From assembly GCF_017309385.1 (NCBI RefSeq), contig NZ_JAFJMJ010000003.1, positions 558,001-622,000 of the forward strand: 64,000 nucleotides of DNA, given 5' to 3'. The stretch comes from Amycolatopsis sp. 195334CR (GTDB taxonomy: Bacteria > Actinomycetota > Actinomycetes > Mycobacteriales > Pseudonocardiaceae). Below, piece by piece: positions 52,201 through 61,032 of the stretch (position 1 is its first letter; each line of letters opens with the position of its first letter). Below the pieces are notes generated by a model. The model was not told the DNA's origin. It did no database searches and saw only the letters and a program-made list of their open reading frames with translations. The position numbers were made by a program, and so were the translations under genes.

Positions 52201-53614
52201 CACCTGTGTCCCAAGTGGACTGCCCCTCCTTGAGTTCGGGACTGTACAGCACCCCGGACACGACGAGTTCCAGCAGGTGTTCCGGGCCTGCTTCGGGCAG
52301 GAAGCGCTGGCCTACCAGACGAGCCACGTCGAGGTGGACCGGGACCGCCGCGAGCAGTTGGGCCAAGCGTAACGCCAGCGGGGAGGCCACGCTCCGGAAT
52401 CGGTGCACTCTTTCGGTGGGTGACAACGCGGCGAGCGGATCATCGGCCTCATCTTGGCGGACGCGGTCGGTGGTGAGCAAGACGGTGCCTTCTACCGATC
52501 CGGTGTGCTCGCCGGCGAGGAGCCGGGCCCACCAGGTCAGGCTGCGGGGCCGCAGTTCGAGCACGGGCACCGGCACGACCCCCCGCCGATCCGGCGGATC
52601 GGGGTCGAGCCAGGAATCGGACAGGTCGAAGGCCCACCGGCTGTTGGGTTTCAGCGCCCCCGGCACAGTCAGCCTGGCCTTGCGCGGGTTCAGCCCGCAC
52701 CTGCCCCACAACCACTGCGGGAGCAGGTGCACGATGCTGACCGGCAACGCCCGGCCCCAGCGCGCCAGCAACGGGTACAGCACACCCTTCTGCCAGGCGT
52801 CGCCGACACCGTCGGTCAGCAGCAACACCGCGCGCCTGCCGCCGGGGGTGAGGATCTCGGCCGGGTCGCGCGCGGGCGCTCCTGGCGTGCCGCCCCGCAG
52901 TACGAGGGTGTCCTCCCCGTTGTCCTTGGCGGTCTCCAGCAACCGGAGCTGGATGGTGCGAAACGCACCCAATCGTTCGAGCAGTGCGACGAACGCCGAC
53001 ACCCGGGGCCGCCACAACGCCATCGACGGGCCGTTGTCGAGCACGATGGTCAGGTCCAGCCAGCGTTCCTCACACCTCCGGGTGACGGGCCACCACTGCC
53101 CGGTCTCGGCAACCCGGACCGCGGTCGCCTCCTCGTCCAGCACCATGTTGCGATGTCGCGGCGCGGGCGCCTTCCGTTTCAACGTGCGCAATGCACGGAA
53201 GTACTCGAGCGTTTCGGGCAGGGCGCCACCGTCCGCGCCGACGCCGTCGACCGTCGGTTCGGGCTGTTCGGAACGTTCGGCCGGCGCGGTTTCGATGCCC
53301 ACGACGAGTTCTTCCGGCCACGTGCCGGGTGCGGGCGCTTCGGTGACCGGCGCCGGGCGCGGCGGGGATTCCCGGGATTCCGTACGTGCGTTACGAACCG
53401 GATTCCGTCCGGGGAGCGGACTCGGCCGGACCGCCTGCTCCGGTTCGGCCGTCTCGGCGGCGGGACTGATGGCCGCGGCCAGCCAGACGATGTCCGCCAC
53501 GTCGGTCCAGCTCAAGTCGTCGAAGCCCAGCTTCGCCCGTGCCGGGCGGGCGTCAGCCGCTACCGGTTCCGCCGGGGCGGAACGCGGTTCGGGGGCACCG
53601 GCGGGCCTGTCCAC
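49214..53614 (-). CDS. FxsT-like protein: vWA-like (SAV_2336 type), NB-ARC and TPR domains
   Basis: This 1466-residue protein has several parts. Residues 1-150 are Pro/Glu-rich. Residues about 150-560 form a SAV_2336-type region with a vWA-like core (TIVLDNGPSMALWRP near 190) and LLLTDGVGDAWQKG. A linker follows, then an NB-ARC STAND ATPase with P-loop GLGGIGKTQMA near 680-690 and LLVFDAAESP as Walker B. At least eight TPR-like repeats fill about 1070-1450 (for example TLDVSSRLGLYLWAIGRYTEAAELNQRTLAL). It ends CDIDPMMM, similar to the acidic-Pro ends of FxSxx-system TPR proteins. It faces the HExxH gene with a three-base gap and follows MoxR by one base. It probably senses a signal and triggers a response by oligomerising. 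Confidence 0.82.
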   Translation of the reverse strand: MDRPAGAPEPRSAPAEPVAADARPARAKLGFDDLSWTDVADIVWLAAAISPAAETAEPEQAVRPSPLPGRNPVRNARTESRESPPRPAPVTEAPAPGTWPEELVVGIETAPAERSEQPEPTVDGVGADGGALPETLEYFRALRTLKRKAPAPRHRNMVLDEEATAVRVAETGQWWPVTRRCEERWLDLTIVLDNGPSMALWRPRVSAFVALLERLGAFRTIQLRLLETAKDNGEDTLVLRGGTPGAPARDPAEILTPGGRRAVLLLTDGVGDAWQKGVLYPLLARWGRALPVSIVHLLPQWLWGRCGLNPRKARLTVPGALKPNSRWAFDLSDSWLDPDPPDRRGVVPVPVLELRPRSLTWWARLLAGEHTGSVEGTVLLTTDRVRQDEADDPLAALSPTERVHRFRSVASPLALRLAQLLAAVPVHLDVARLVGQRFLPEAGPEHLLELVVSGVLYSPELKEGQSTWDTGGVFAFPQAVRELLLSGARRSETAGVVQVAATHFGGRIPVLGHLRDAIADPHNTPDPVATHASEADLELEGAVLRALSGPYLSRADRLRNSVLRRSSVMSGTESIKTSMKTESPKMPETAERPSASAPATEGHPPSLDDGGFAESPTRPVAHPLATGTTRNFPDRQPDDPPPVWGNVPARNPNFTGRAELLDQLASRLNSGTTAVLPSALHGLGGIGKTQMAAEYIYRHLNDYDLVWWIDAAHTTQIRAGLTELARVLGVQGASEANVAVPAVIEALRTGRPFRRWLLVFDAAESPQDVLPFFPRNGPGEILITSRNSDWAGIARPLELAVFKREESVELLGRRGPEIDPGDANELAEKLGDLPLAVEQAAAWRAVTGMPVREYLRLFDDSVEEILDTASAPDYEVSVAAAWNVSFEELKTRNPAAHQILHICAFFSPEPISRDLLTGVSRVSISPELDAALREPMKLARAIRDINRYGLAKIDHGSNTIQLHRLVQLVLRNRVMAPQVHATMQHGAHQLLAALDPNDPESSRHWPRYRELLPHAYAANVLDCDDDWPRQLHINLMRYLFEFGDHEEAAKLGSQARARFTETLGPTHPQTLDVSSRLGLYLWAIGRYTEAAELNQRTLALRLQVSGEENEETFALQRNITTDLRAQGDFAAATKLSEEIYHKAKRMFGEDDPETLNAAYQHGISLRLSGAYRAAAELDEDTHRRRVEVLGRDHVRTFSTNSALIVDLREAGEYGQARVRQERLTENFQARFGEEQPDAVVNNFLLSVARRKDGDHPGALALSTVALKRFRLAYGDAHATTMACALAHSIDLRHSGDLAEAKKLGEQTFERYRSGLGERHPHTLGASADLAVTLRLQGDVTAACAINERALELFRTTIGPDHPYAVIVTINLASDLSALGELERAVELGRDAVERGRQVLGDEHPTLLAAQFNLGLDLAATGREEEAAPLHDPILVKYRRILGEAHPGTQAAVGGARADCDIDPMMM

Positions 53615-53615
53615 G

Positions 53616-54704
53616 TCACCGCACCGTCAGCCGCTGCCAGAGGGCCTCCACCAATCGCGGCCAGGCATCGCGGTCCGGCTGGTAGGCACCGGAGGTGGCC
53701 AGGTAGACGGCGTCCAGTAGCCGGTCCGTCGGCAACCCGCCCTGCGCTTTGCTGCGTTCGGCGAACTCCCGGATGAGGGCGTCGCGATAATCGCCGTTTT
53801 CGTCGACCAGGTGACTCGAAACGATCGCGGCGAGCTGAGCGTGGTCCGGGTTCTCGATGCGCAATTGCAGGCAGCGGCGCAGGAACGCGGGCGGGAACTC
53901 CCGCTCACCATTGCTGGTCATCACGATGATCGGGAAGGCATGGCACGCCACACGGCCGTCGTGCACCACCGCGGTGCGCTGCGGATCATGGGTGTGCACG
54001 GTGACTTCAGGGTGCCGGTTGCGAACCCGCGCCAGCTCGTCGATGGTGAATTCGCCGTCTTCGAAGATCGACAGCAGATCATTGGGCAGATCGGCTTCTG
54101 ATTTGTCCAATTCGTCGATCAGCAGCACACGCGGGAGGCGGGCGGACAGGAACGCGGTGCCCAGCGGCCCGAGCCGGACGAAATCGCCGATCGGTGGTTC
54201 CTCGGTCTCCTCACCGAGCCGCGCCTGGCTGGTCGCGGCGGCCTGGACCCGGCCGATCGCGTCGTACCCGTAGAGCCCGGAACTCAACGTGGTGTGACTG
54301 GTGATCGCCCAGCGCAGGACCCGGCCGAGGCCGAGTTCGCGGGCGATCCGGTAGGCGAGGCTGGATTTGCCGGTGCCCGGATTGCCGGTGACCAGCAGGG
54401 GCCGCCGCAACAGGATGGCGGCGTTGACCATGTTCAGTTCGTCGAAATCGATGTCGTGGCCGGACAGGGTGAACGCGGTGCCGAGCCGGCGCTCCGCTTC
54501 ACCGTCGTCCGGCGGCGGCACGTCGTGCTCGGGCAACGGACCGCCGCGGTACGAACGCCACGGGGGCGGTGGTGGCAGCAGCCGGGCCAGGTCGATGTCG
54601 TGGATCGGCCTGCCGGTACCGCGGTAGATCCACCAGTCCGGCGCCTCGAATCGCGCCGCCCGCCGTCCCGGTGTCACGGCCGCGTCCTGATCGTTCACGC
54701 TCAT
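53616..54704 (-). CDS. MoxR-type AAA+ ATPase
   Basis: The 362-residue ATPase has a 90-residue Pro-rich N-terminal extension. The AAA+ core has Walker A GNPGTGKSS (107-115), Walker B LLIDELDK with Asp197-Glu198, a sensor-1 region MTSNGEREFPPAFLRRC and a lid. MoxR proteins work with vWA proteins to remodel or activate partners. Here the partner is probably the vWA-like region of the 1466-residue protein, whose gene starts one base after this stop. The cyclase-like/VMAP gene lies 13 bases upstream. The three form one operon. The ATG at 54704 follows GGGGGA. Confidence 0.88.
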   Translation of the reverse strand: MSVNDQDAAVTPGRRAARFEAPDWWIYRGTGRPIHDIDLARLLPPPPPWRSYRGGPLPEHDVPPPDDGEAERRLGTAFTLSGHDIDFDELNMVNAAILLRRPLLVTGNPGTGKSSLAYRIARELGLGRVLRWAITSHTTLSSGLYGYDAIGRVQAAATSQARLGEETEEPPIGDFVRLGPLGTAFLSARLPRVLLIDELDKSEADLPNDLLSIFEDGEFTIDELARVRNRHPEVTVHTHDPQRTAVVHDGRVACHAFPIIVMTSNGEREFPPAFLRRCLQLRIENPDHAQLAAIVSSHLVDENGDYRDALIREFAERSKAQGGLPTDRLLDAVYLATSGAYQPDRDAWPRLVEALWQRLTVR

Positions 54705-54717
54705 CCGCGGTATCCCC

Positions 54718-56526
54718 CTACTGTCGATTCGGGAGCAACGGCTGACCGAGCACAATTACCCTTTTCGGATCGTCCCACAATACCACCAGATCCTCGACCA
54801 AAGAATGCTCGAACGGCAGCGCGGCGCGGGAATTCGCCAGTTTCCGGCGTTCCGGGAGACCGATGAAGCCGCTCTCCTCGTCCAGCAACCAGTCGAGCAA
54901 CTCGCGCAGGTTCTCCGGGCCCGCCTCCGGGTGCCAGAGGATCACCGGAAGCCCGCCGCGGAGCGCGGTGGTCAGCTCGTCCGGCAGCGCATCCGGCTCG
55001 GGGGCGGGTGGTTTCGCCATCACGAGGCCGATCCAGCGCTCGTCGCTCAGTATCGCGTCGATGGGGAACTCCTCGAATTCCGGGCAACCGGAGTAGTGCA
55101 GCCGCTCGGCCGACGGGTCTTCCAGCATGGAGTTCCAGCGCACGTTCCACGCCCGGTGCCAATGCTTGGACCGCATGCGTTCCAGTGACCGTATCCCCAG
55201 CCGGTAGCCGTAGCGTAGCGGTTCCGGCTGACCCGTAGCGTGTTCTTTGGCCCAGCGTTGAATGGGCAGGTTGATGAGGGTCCGCGGGAGCAGGAATTCC
55301 ACCGCCGCGGCGATCCGCTGATCGGACCAGACGTCTTCGGTCTCCAGGATCAGTTCGTCGACCCGGTATTCGACCTCGTCGATCCCCACTTCGCGGATCC
55401 CGCCGAGCGGCGGTGGCCACACGTCCGGATCGTCCTGTCGCCAGAAGGCGAGCGTGCAGCGGCCCGGATCAGCGGAAACCGGTTCGACCATGATCATCAG
55501 GTGCAGCCGGGAACTTTCGGTGAGGGGCGGCTGGGTTCTCCGTTGTTCGGCCAGTGCGGGACCGAGGCGCAGCCGGTGGGCCTGGTCGTCGATCCAGTCG
55601 TTGACGGCGGCCGCGGGGGCCCCACCTGTCCCGGCTGCCAGCAGGCGCAGGAAGCTGATCGCGGGCGGTATCCCGTCCGGGCCCGCGTTGAAGTCGGTCA
55701 GCAACTCGAAGGCGTCCCAGGCGTCGGTGATCCCGGCGAGGGAGGGCAACGGGACGGCGGGCCCGAGCGCGCGGCTCACCAGTACCGACAATCGGGGGAC
55801 GTCCATCCGGGTGAGCTGGCGACGCAACTCCGCCAGGCCGGACGGCGGGATCAACTCCAGCACGAGGTCGTCGCCCACTTCGGCCGACACGGCTTTTTCG
55901 GGCGGCGGCGAGAGTGCCACCGAAGTTTGCGGCTTCGGCCGCACCGGTTCACCCAGCAGGCGGAAATAGACCGTTTCGGTGAATGTTTTCACCGAAATCG
56001 GTACCGCGGTGTAGGAATCGGGCAGCAGTCCCGAGTCCAGTTTGATCACTTCGTCGTAGAAACCCGGCGGCGAGATGAACGCGACCAAGCGATCGGAAAC
56101 GGCGAAGGCCGTCTTGACCGGCGGTGCTTCCACGACGCGGAACGCGATGTCGATCGCCTGGCCGACCCAGCCGTTCCCGTCGTGCACCACGTCGCCGGAG
56201 TTCACGCTGACCCGCAGCCGCATCTGGGCTTCCGGAACGCGCGTCACGTTGTACCGGCGGAGCGCGACCGCGATGCGTTCCGGCAGCTGGTCGGCCACCA
56301 CGGTCTTGGAAATGCCGATGGGCAACAGGATCAGCGCGCCGTCGCCACGGTCTTCACTCGCACAGGAACCGAAGTCGACACCGCTCTCGCCGAACGCGAT
56401 CTTCAGCAGGTCGTACATGCCTTCGCGCAGCGCGAGGCGGTCGGACAGCGAACGTCCGGGTGAGGTGAAGCCCTCGACATCGACTACGACGATCGTGCGG
56501 TAGAGAGCCGGTGGCAGCTGAGACAC
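54718..56526 (-). CDS. Cyclase-like/VMAP-C protein of a vWA-MoxR-VMAP system
   Basis: The 602-residue protein has two recognisable ends. Residues 1-200 resemble a class III nucleotidyl cyclase domain, with metal-binding Asp16 in VVVDVEGFT and Asp62 in EDRGDGALILLP. Residues about 490-602 match the C-terminal domain of vWA-MoxR-associated proteins (VMAP-C): WIGLVMAKPP, LTTALRGGLPVILWH and LVVLWDDP. The middle is VMAP-type helical/mixed sequence. In described systems the VMAP N-terminus carries an effector or signalling domain, so this one may make a nucleotide signal or be an inactive binding domain. The GTG at 56526 with GGAGG upstream is preferred over a TTG at 56541. Confidence 0.75.
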   Translation of the reverse strand: MSQLPPALYRTIVVVDVEGFTSPGRSLSDRLALREGMYDLLKIAFGESGVDFGSCASEDRGDGALILLPIGISKTVVADQLPERIAVALRRYNVTRVPEAQMRLRVSVNSGDVVHDGNGWVGQAIDIAFRVVEAPPVKTAFAVSDRLVAFISPPGFYDEVIKLDSGLLPDSYTAVPISVKTFTETVYFRLLGEPVRPKPQTSVALSPPPEKAVSAEVGDDLVLELIPPSGLAELRRQLTRMDVPRLSVLVSRALGPAVPLPSLAGITDAWDAFELLTDFNAGPDGIPPAISFLRLLAAGTGGAPAAAVNDWIDDQAHRLRLGPALAEQRRTQPPLTESSRLHLMIMVEPVSADPGRCTLAFWRQDDPDVWPPPLGGIREVGIDEVEYRVDELILETEDVWSDQRIAAAVEFLLPRTLINLPIQRWAKEHATGQPEPLRYGYRLGIRSLERMRSKHWHRAWNVRWNSMLEDPSAERLHYSGCPEFEEFPIDAILSDERWIGLVMAKPPAPEPDALPDELTTALRGGLPVILWHPEAGPENLRELLDWLLDEESGFIGLPERRKLANSRAALPFEHSLVEDLVVLWDDPKRVIVLGQPLLPNRQ

Positions 56527-56571
56527 GGCCCCCTCCAGCAAATATCCGGCCGGCCCGGACAGCCGACCGAC

Positions 56572-56577
56572 ATATTA
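56572..56577 (-). promoter_or_regulatory. -10 box of the VMAP-MoxR-FxsT operon
   Basis: TAATAT on the minus strand (56577-56572) lies in the only A/T-rich stretch upstream of the GTG at 56526, predicting a transcript start near 56565 and a leader of about 40 bases with GGAGG. No clear -35 box is seen at 17 bases. The surrounding 236-base gap to msrA otherwise contains only the msrA terminator. Confidence 0.4.
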
Positions 56578-56681
56578 TGACCGCACCCGCGGCGCGGATC
56601 AGGCCCATATGACAAATTGCCGCGACCGGTGTTCTGGTATGAAAGATCAATTGCGAGTGCGCCGGCCACGCCCGCCGCGGG

Positions 56682-56725
56682 AAACAACGAACCGCGGCCC
56701 GTCACCGGACCGCGGTTCGTTGTTT
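56682..56725 (-). terminator. msrA terminator, 16-bp perfect hairpin
   Basis: AAACAACGAACCGCGG (56682-56697) and its exact complement (56710-56725) form a 16-bp stem with a 12-base loop. On the minus strand the stem ends in TTGTTT, giving a partial T-tract just after msrA. It lies between msrA and the promoter of the VMAP operon and insulates that operon. Confidence 0.75.
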
Positions 56726-56777
56726 GCTCACACCGTCGGCGAATCGGGGCGGTACGCCCGCGATCCCGCCGCCCGGA

Positions 56778-57287
56778 TCACGCCCGTGCCGTCGACAGGG
56801 TCCAGTCGGGGCGGACGTAGTGGCAGGTGTAGCCGCCGGGTTGCTTCACCAGGTAGTCCTGGTGCTCGGCCTCGGCCTCCCAGAAGGTCCAGTCACCGGA
56901 CACCGTGGTAACCACCTTCGCCGGCCACTTTCCCGAGGCGTCCACGTCCGCGATGGTCTGCTCGGCGACGCGCTTCTGCTCGTCGTCCTCGTAGAAGATG
57001 GCGGACCGGTAGCTGGTGCCGATGTCGTTGCCCTGCCGGTCCTTCGTGGTCGGGTCGTGCACCTGGAAGAAGAACTCCAGCAGCGCGCGGTAACTGGTCA
57101 CCGCCGGGTCGAAGATGATCTCCAGCGCCTCCGCGTGGCCGCGGTGGTTGCGATAGGTCGGGTTCTGCACGTCCCCGCCGGTGTAGCCGACCCGGGTCGA
57201 CACCACCCCCGGCTGCGCGCGGAACAGGTCCTGCAATCCCCAGAAACACCCGCCGGCCAGGACGGCGCGCTCGGTGGACTTGGTCAT
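56778..57287 (-). CDS. msrA: Peptide-methionine (S)-S-oxide reductase MsrA
   Basis: The 169-residue protein repairs oxidised methionine (S-sulfoxide) in proteins. The catalytic Cys14 lies in the signature [11 protein letters not shown]. The motifs [50 protein letters not shown] and [20 protein letters not shown] are all present. A Cys near the C-terminus (TCHY) could be the resolving residue. A GGAAGGAG stretch lies upstream of the ATG. It is a single-gene unit with its own hairpin terminator, divergent from the aminotransferase gene. Confidence 0.93.
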   Translation of the reverse strand: MTKSTERAVLAGGCFWGLQDLFRAQPGVVSTRVGYTGGDVQNPTYRNHRGHAEALEIIFDPAVTSYRALLEFFFQVHDPTTKDRQGNDIGTSYRSAIFYEDDEQKRVAEQTIADVDASGKWPAKVVTTVSGDWTFWEAEAEHQDYLVKQPGGYTCHYVRPDWTLSTARA

Positions 57288-57416
57288 TTCGGCCTCAACT
57301 CCTTCCGCGGGGAGAACGCGGTCACCCGCCGCGGTATTCCGGGCCGGGTGGCCGCCTGTGATCTGGCGCACCGGCACTTGTCCTTGATACCGGTGTGAAG
57401 CTTTACCGTGGCGATC

Positions 57417-58220
57417 ATGAACCAGTTTGTTGCCCAGCTCGACGGCAAGGACGCGACGGCGGAGGAACTGGCGCCGCTCGCCTTCTCCGGTTACGCCCAT
57501 TTCACCGCCCTGCAGGTGCGCGACCACCGGATCCGCGGCCTCGACCTGCACCTGGACCGGCTCCGCGAGGCCTCGGCGGAGATGTTCGGCACGGCACTGC
57601 CCGACGAGCAGGTGCGCGCCCACCTGCGGACGGCCATCGAAGCCGGACCGGCCGACCAGTCGCTCACCGCCACGGTGTTCTCCGCCAACCGCGAGTTCAC
57701 CGTGCCCGACGGGCAGGCGGAGCTCTCCGTGCTGGTCCGCACCGGCCCCGCCGCCACCCCGCCCGCGGGCCCGCTCCGGCTGTCCGCGGCCGAGCACGAG
57801 CGGTTCCTGCCCGCCCGCAAGCAGGTCGGTGAGGCGGCCAAGACCTACCTCCTGCGCCAGGCCGTCGCCGAGGGCTTCGACGACGCCGCCTTCCTCGACC
57901 GGCGCGGCCGGATCAGCGAGGCCACCATCTGGAACCTCGCCTTCTGGGACGGCACCGCGGTGGTCTGGCCCGAGGCCGAGCTGCTCCACGGCATCACCAT
58001 GGCCATCGTCGGGCGGCAGCTGGACCGGCTCGGCGTGCCCCAGCGCACCGAGGAGATCACCCTCGCCGACCTGCCCCGGCTCACCGGGGCGGTGGTGCTG
58101 AACTCGTGGACCCCGGGCATCGCGGTGCACGGCATCGACACGGTCCAGCTCCCCGCCGCACCCTCCTTTGTGGACCTCATGCACCGGGCCTACGAGGCGG
58201 AACCGCTCACCGCCCCCTGA
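57417..58220 (+). CDS. Class IV (branched-chain/ADC lyase-like) aminotransferase family protein
   Basis: The 267-residue PLP protein belongs to the IlvE/PabC fold type IV family. Lys142 in [11 protein letters not shown] is the likely PLP lysine, Glu168 in [15 protein letters not shown] corresponds to the conserved pyridine-N contact, and [13 protein letters not shown] follows. It is shorter than IlvE and may be a D-amino acid or aminodeoxychorismate-type enzyme; the substrate is not clear. A TACCGT -10 box at 57404-57409 places the transcript start at the ATG at 57417, so it is probably leaderless. An in-frame GTG at 57408 overlaps that box. It overlaps the convergent aldo/keto reductase by 31 bases. 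Confidence 0.85.
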   Translation: MNQFVAQLDGKDATAEELAPLAFSGYAHFTALQVRDHRIRGLDLHLDRLREASAEMFGTALPDEQVRAHLRTAIEAGPADQSLTATVFSANREFTVPDGQAELSVLVRTGPAATPPAGPLRLSAAEHERFLPARKQVGEAAKTYLLRQAVAEGFDDAAFLDRRGRISEATIWNLAFWDGTAVVWPEAELLHGITMAIVGRQLDRLGVPQRTEEITLADLPRLTGAVVLNSWTPGIAVHGIDTVQLPAAPSFVDLMHRAYEAEPLTAP

Positions 58221-59071
58221 CCGTCGAGCGCGGCCAGCTCGGCACCGGACAGCTCCAGGTGCACCGCCGCGGCCGAAGCCCGGATGGTCTCCGGTCGCGA
58301 CGAGCCGGGGATCGGGATGACCACCGGCGACTTCGCCAGCATCCAGGCCAGGGTGACCTGCTGCGGGCTGGCGTCGTGCGCCCGCGCCACCTCGGCGAAC
58401 GGGGCGAACCGCGAGCCGAGGTCCTCGGCCTTGGCGATGCCGCCGAGCGGACTCCACGGCAGGAAGGCGATGCCGAGTTCGGTGCACAGCTCCAGCTCTG
58501 GCTCGCTGGAGCGGAAGGCGGGCGAGAACTCGTTCTGCACGGCGGCGAGCCTGCCGCCGAGGATCTCGTTCGCCAGCCGGATCTGCTCCGGGTTCGCGTT
58601 CGAGATACCGGCGAAGCGGATCTTGCCCTCGTCGAGCAGGTCGGCCAGCGCACCGATGGAGTCGGCGTACGGGACCTCCGGATCCGGCCGGTGGAACTGG
58701 TACAGCCCGAGCGCTTCGGTACCGAGCCGCTTGAGCGAGGCCTCGGCCGCGCGCTTCAGGTACGACGGCGAACCGTCGAGCTCCCAGCGCCCACCCGGCC
58801 GGGTGTGGCCGCCCTTGGTGGCGACCAGCACGGCGGAGGTGTCGCCGGGAAAGCTCGCCAGCGCGCGGGCGATCAGCGATTCGTTGTGCCCGGGATCGCT
58901 CGTGTCGAGGTGGTAGGCGTCGGCGGTGTCGATCAGCGTCACCCCGGCGTCCAGCGCGGCGTGGATGGTGGCCACCGACCGGCTCTCGTCCGGCCTGCCC
59001 TGGACCGACATCGGCATGCCGCCGAGTCCGATGGCGCTGACCTCGGTTCCGCCGATCCGGCGCGTCTGCAT
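58190..59071 (-). CDS. Aldo/keto reductase
   Basis: The 293-residue NADPH-dependent reductase shows the full catalytic tetrad: Asp48 and Tyr53 (LIDTADAYH), Lys86 (VATKGGH) and His127 (LYQFHRPDP). The C-terminal cofactor segment [20 protein letters not shown] is present. Substrates are typically sugar or aliphatic aldehydes and ketones. RBS AAGAGGAG precedes the ATG. It is divergent from a LysR regulator gene 101 bases away, which is its likely regulator. Confidence 0.9.
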   Translation of the reverse strand: MQTRRIGGTEVSAIGLGGMPMSVQGRPDESRSVATIHAALDAGVTLIDTADAYHLDTSDPGHNESLIARALASFPGDTSAVLVATKGGHTRPGGRWELDGSPSYLKRAAEASLKRLGTEALGLYQFHRPDPEVPYADSIGALADLLDEGKIRFAGISNANPEQIRLANEILGGRLAAVQNEFSPAFRSSEPELELCTELGIAFLPWSPLGGIAKAEDLGSRFAPFAEVARAHDASPQQVTLAWMLAKSPVVIPIPGSSRPETIRASAAAVHLELSGAELAALDGQGAVSGSAS

Positions 59072-59172
59072 GGGAACTCCTCTTGGTCGGGTCGTACGTC
59101 CCCCAGCCTGCGCCCCGCGCATTAAGCTGTCCAACAGAAGAAACCGATCCGACTAAGCAGACTGGGTGATCA

Positions 59173-60048
59173 GTGGTGGAACTCCGCCAGCTCGAGTACT
59201 TCGTCGCGGTCGCCGAGGAGTCGCACTTCACCCGGGCCGCGCAGCGGATGCACGTGGCCCAGTCCGGCCTGTCGGCCGCCATCCGGTCGCTGGAGAAGGA
59301 ACTCGGCGCGCCACTGTTCCGCCGCAGCACCCGCCAGGTGCGGCTGACCAGCGCGGGCGAGGCCCTGCTGGTCGAGGCCCGCCGCACCCTGTCCGCCGCC
59401 GACGCCGGCCGGGACGCCGTGGCCGCGGTGCAGGGCCTGGTCCGCGGCACCCTGGCCATCGGCTCGCTGCAGTGCCTGCACTCGCTCCCCTTGCCGGAGT
59501 TGCTCCGTGACTTCGTCACCGCCCATCCCGGACTGGACGTCCGGCTGCGGCACAGCGGCTCGACCGAACTGCTCGACCAGGTGCGGACCGGCACGCTCGA
59601 CCTCGCCTTCGTGGCCAGACCGTCCCGTTGCCCCGAGGGCCTCCGGCTCGCCCCGCTCGGCACCGAACGCCTCGTGCTCGCCTGCGCACCCGAGCACCCG
59701 CTGGCTGGTCGCGCCGAGGCACGCCTCACCGACCTCGCCGACGAGCGCTTCGTCGACTTCCACCCCGGCTGGGGCACCCGCGACCACGCCGACGCCGTGC
59801 TCGCCGACGCCGGGGTGCACCGCAAGGTGGCGCTCGAGGTCACCGACGTGCACTCGCTGCTCGAACTCGTCGCCTTCGGCCTCGGCGTGGCGCTGGTGCC
59901 GGAGACCTTCTCGCTGAAGACCGACCAGGCGCGGTTCATCCCGCTCCCCCGTCCGGTTCCGGCTTGGGAGACCATGTCGGTGACCACGGAACTCCCGAGC
60001 GCGGCCACGGTCGCGTTCCTCGGGCGGATGGGCGGCGGACATGGCTGA
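59173..60048 (+). CDS. LysR-family transcriptional regulator
   Basis: The 291-residue protein has the standard N-terminal HTH ([47 protein letters not shown]) and a periplasmic-binding-like effector domain ([18 protein letters not shown], then [13 protein letters not shown]). LysR proteins usually activate a divergent gene in response to a small ligand; here that is the aldo/keto reductase. Two GTG codons in tandem (59173 and 59176) could each be the start. The uncharacterised gene downstream overlaps its end by eight bases. Confidence 0.9.
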   Translation: MVELRQLEYFVAVAEESHFTRAAQRMHVAQSGLSAAIRSLEKELGAPLFRRSTRQVRLTSAGEALLVEARRTLSAADAGRDAVAAVQGLVRGTLAIGSLQCLHSLPLPELLRDFVTAHPGLDVRLRHSGSTELLDQVRTGTLDLAFVARPSRCPEGLRLAPLGTERLVLACAPEHPLAGRAEARLTDLADERFVDFHPGWGTRDHADAVLADAGVHRKVALEVTDVHSLLELVAFGLGVALVPETFSLKTDQARFIPLPRPVPAWETMSVTTELPSAATVAFLGRMGGGHG

Positions 60049-61009
60049 AACCCCGGAGCAGCGGCTGCACGACGCCCTGGCGAGCTGGGTCGCCGATCCC
60101 GACGGCGGGCCGGCCGAACTGATCGACGCGGCCTGCGCGGCCCTGGCCGGCGGGCTGGATTCCCCCGCGCTGCGCGACCTCGCCGGCACTTCGGCACGGG
60201 ACTCGACCTGGGGCCTGCGGGAACTGGCCGAACGCGTGCTCCAGGAACTCGACATTCCCCTCCCCGGTCGCATTCCGCCCGGCTACTACGCGGCACCGGG
60301 CGGCGGGATCACGCGGCGCCCCGGCGTGGACTCCCTGCGGCTGGCCGTGGCTCCGACACCCGACGAAGCCCGCGGCTTCCAGGTCCTGGTCCACGTCAAC
60401 GGCGTCGAGATGACCGCCGCCGGCGCGGGCCTCGGCATGGATCCGTTCGACCTGCTCATCCCGGACAACCGGCTGGTCGCCACCGCCGAACCGCACACCG
60501 TGCCGATCGCCCGGTGCGGCTGCGGGGTGTACGGCTGCGGCTCCACCGACGTCACCATCGTCCGCGACGGCGACCTGGTCCACTGGGAATGGCGACTCGA
60601 AGTGCCGATGCCACACGGGGTTTCCTTCCCCGCCGAGCAGTACGACGCGGAGATCGCCCGGGTCTCGGCCGACCATTCCTGGGAAACGCCGGTGCGCACC
60701 GCCGGGCGGTACGTGTTGACCAACCTCGACCACACCCACCTGCGCACCCACGGCCTCCGCGCCGACTGGGCCACCAACGACTACCGCGATCCCGAGTTGT
60801 TCTGCGTCGCTCTCGGGTGCGAGGAGTACCAGGTGTTCCTGTACACGCCGTGGCGCGGACGCAGCCCCGAGGTGCTGTCGCGCGAGGTGTGCGCGGCCCT
60901 CGCGCTCCCACCGGAACAGTGGACGGTCAGCTGGCACGCGATCCGTCCAGCGAACACCGAGCCGCCGAGCATCGCGGGACCTTCTTGGCAACGTCGGCAA
61001 CTGTGGTGA
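60041..61009 (+). CDS. Uncharacterised 322-residue protein with Cys-rich loop
   Basis: I do not recognise this protein. The first 75 residues are helical ([30 protein letters not shown]). The middle is strand-rich and contains a compact Cys motif, [15 protein letters not shown], near residues 151-165, followed by [25 protein letters not shown]. The three cysteines in CGCGVYGCG could bind a metal such as zinc. A further [14 protein letters not shown] occurs late. There is no signal peptide. It overlaps the LysR gene by eight bases and so is translated from the same message. Confidence 0.65.
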   Translation: MAETPEQRLHDALASWVADPDGGPAELIDAACAALAGGLDSPALRDLAGTSARDSTWGLRELAERVLQELDIPLPGRIPPGYYAAPGGGITRRPGVDSLRLAVAPTPDEARGFQVLVHVNGVEMTAAGAGLGMDPFDLLIPDNRLVATAEPHTVPIARCGCGVYGCGSTDVTIVRDGDLVHWEWRLEVPMPHGVSFPAEQYDAEIARVSADHSWETPVRTAGRYVLTNLDHTHLRTHGLRADWATNDYRDPELFCVALGCEEYQVFLYTPWRGRSPEVLSREVCAALALPPEQWTVSWHAIRPANTEPPSIAGPSWQRRQLW

Positions 61010-61032
61010 GCCCAGTCGCTGCGGAAAACAAC

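Noticed and set aside
52110..53720. A plus-strand Ser/Arg-rich open frame
   Set aside because: Antisense to the vWA-like region of the FxsT-like gene; low-complexity composition and no motif.
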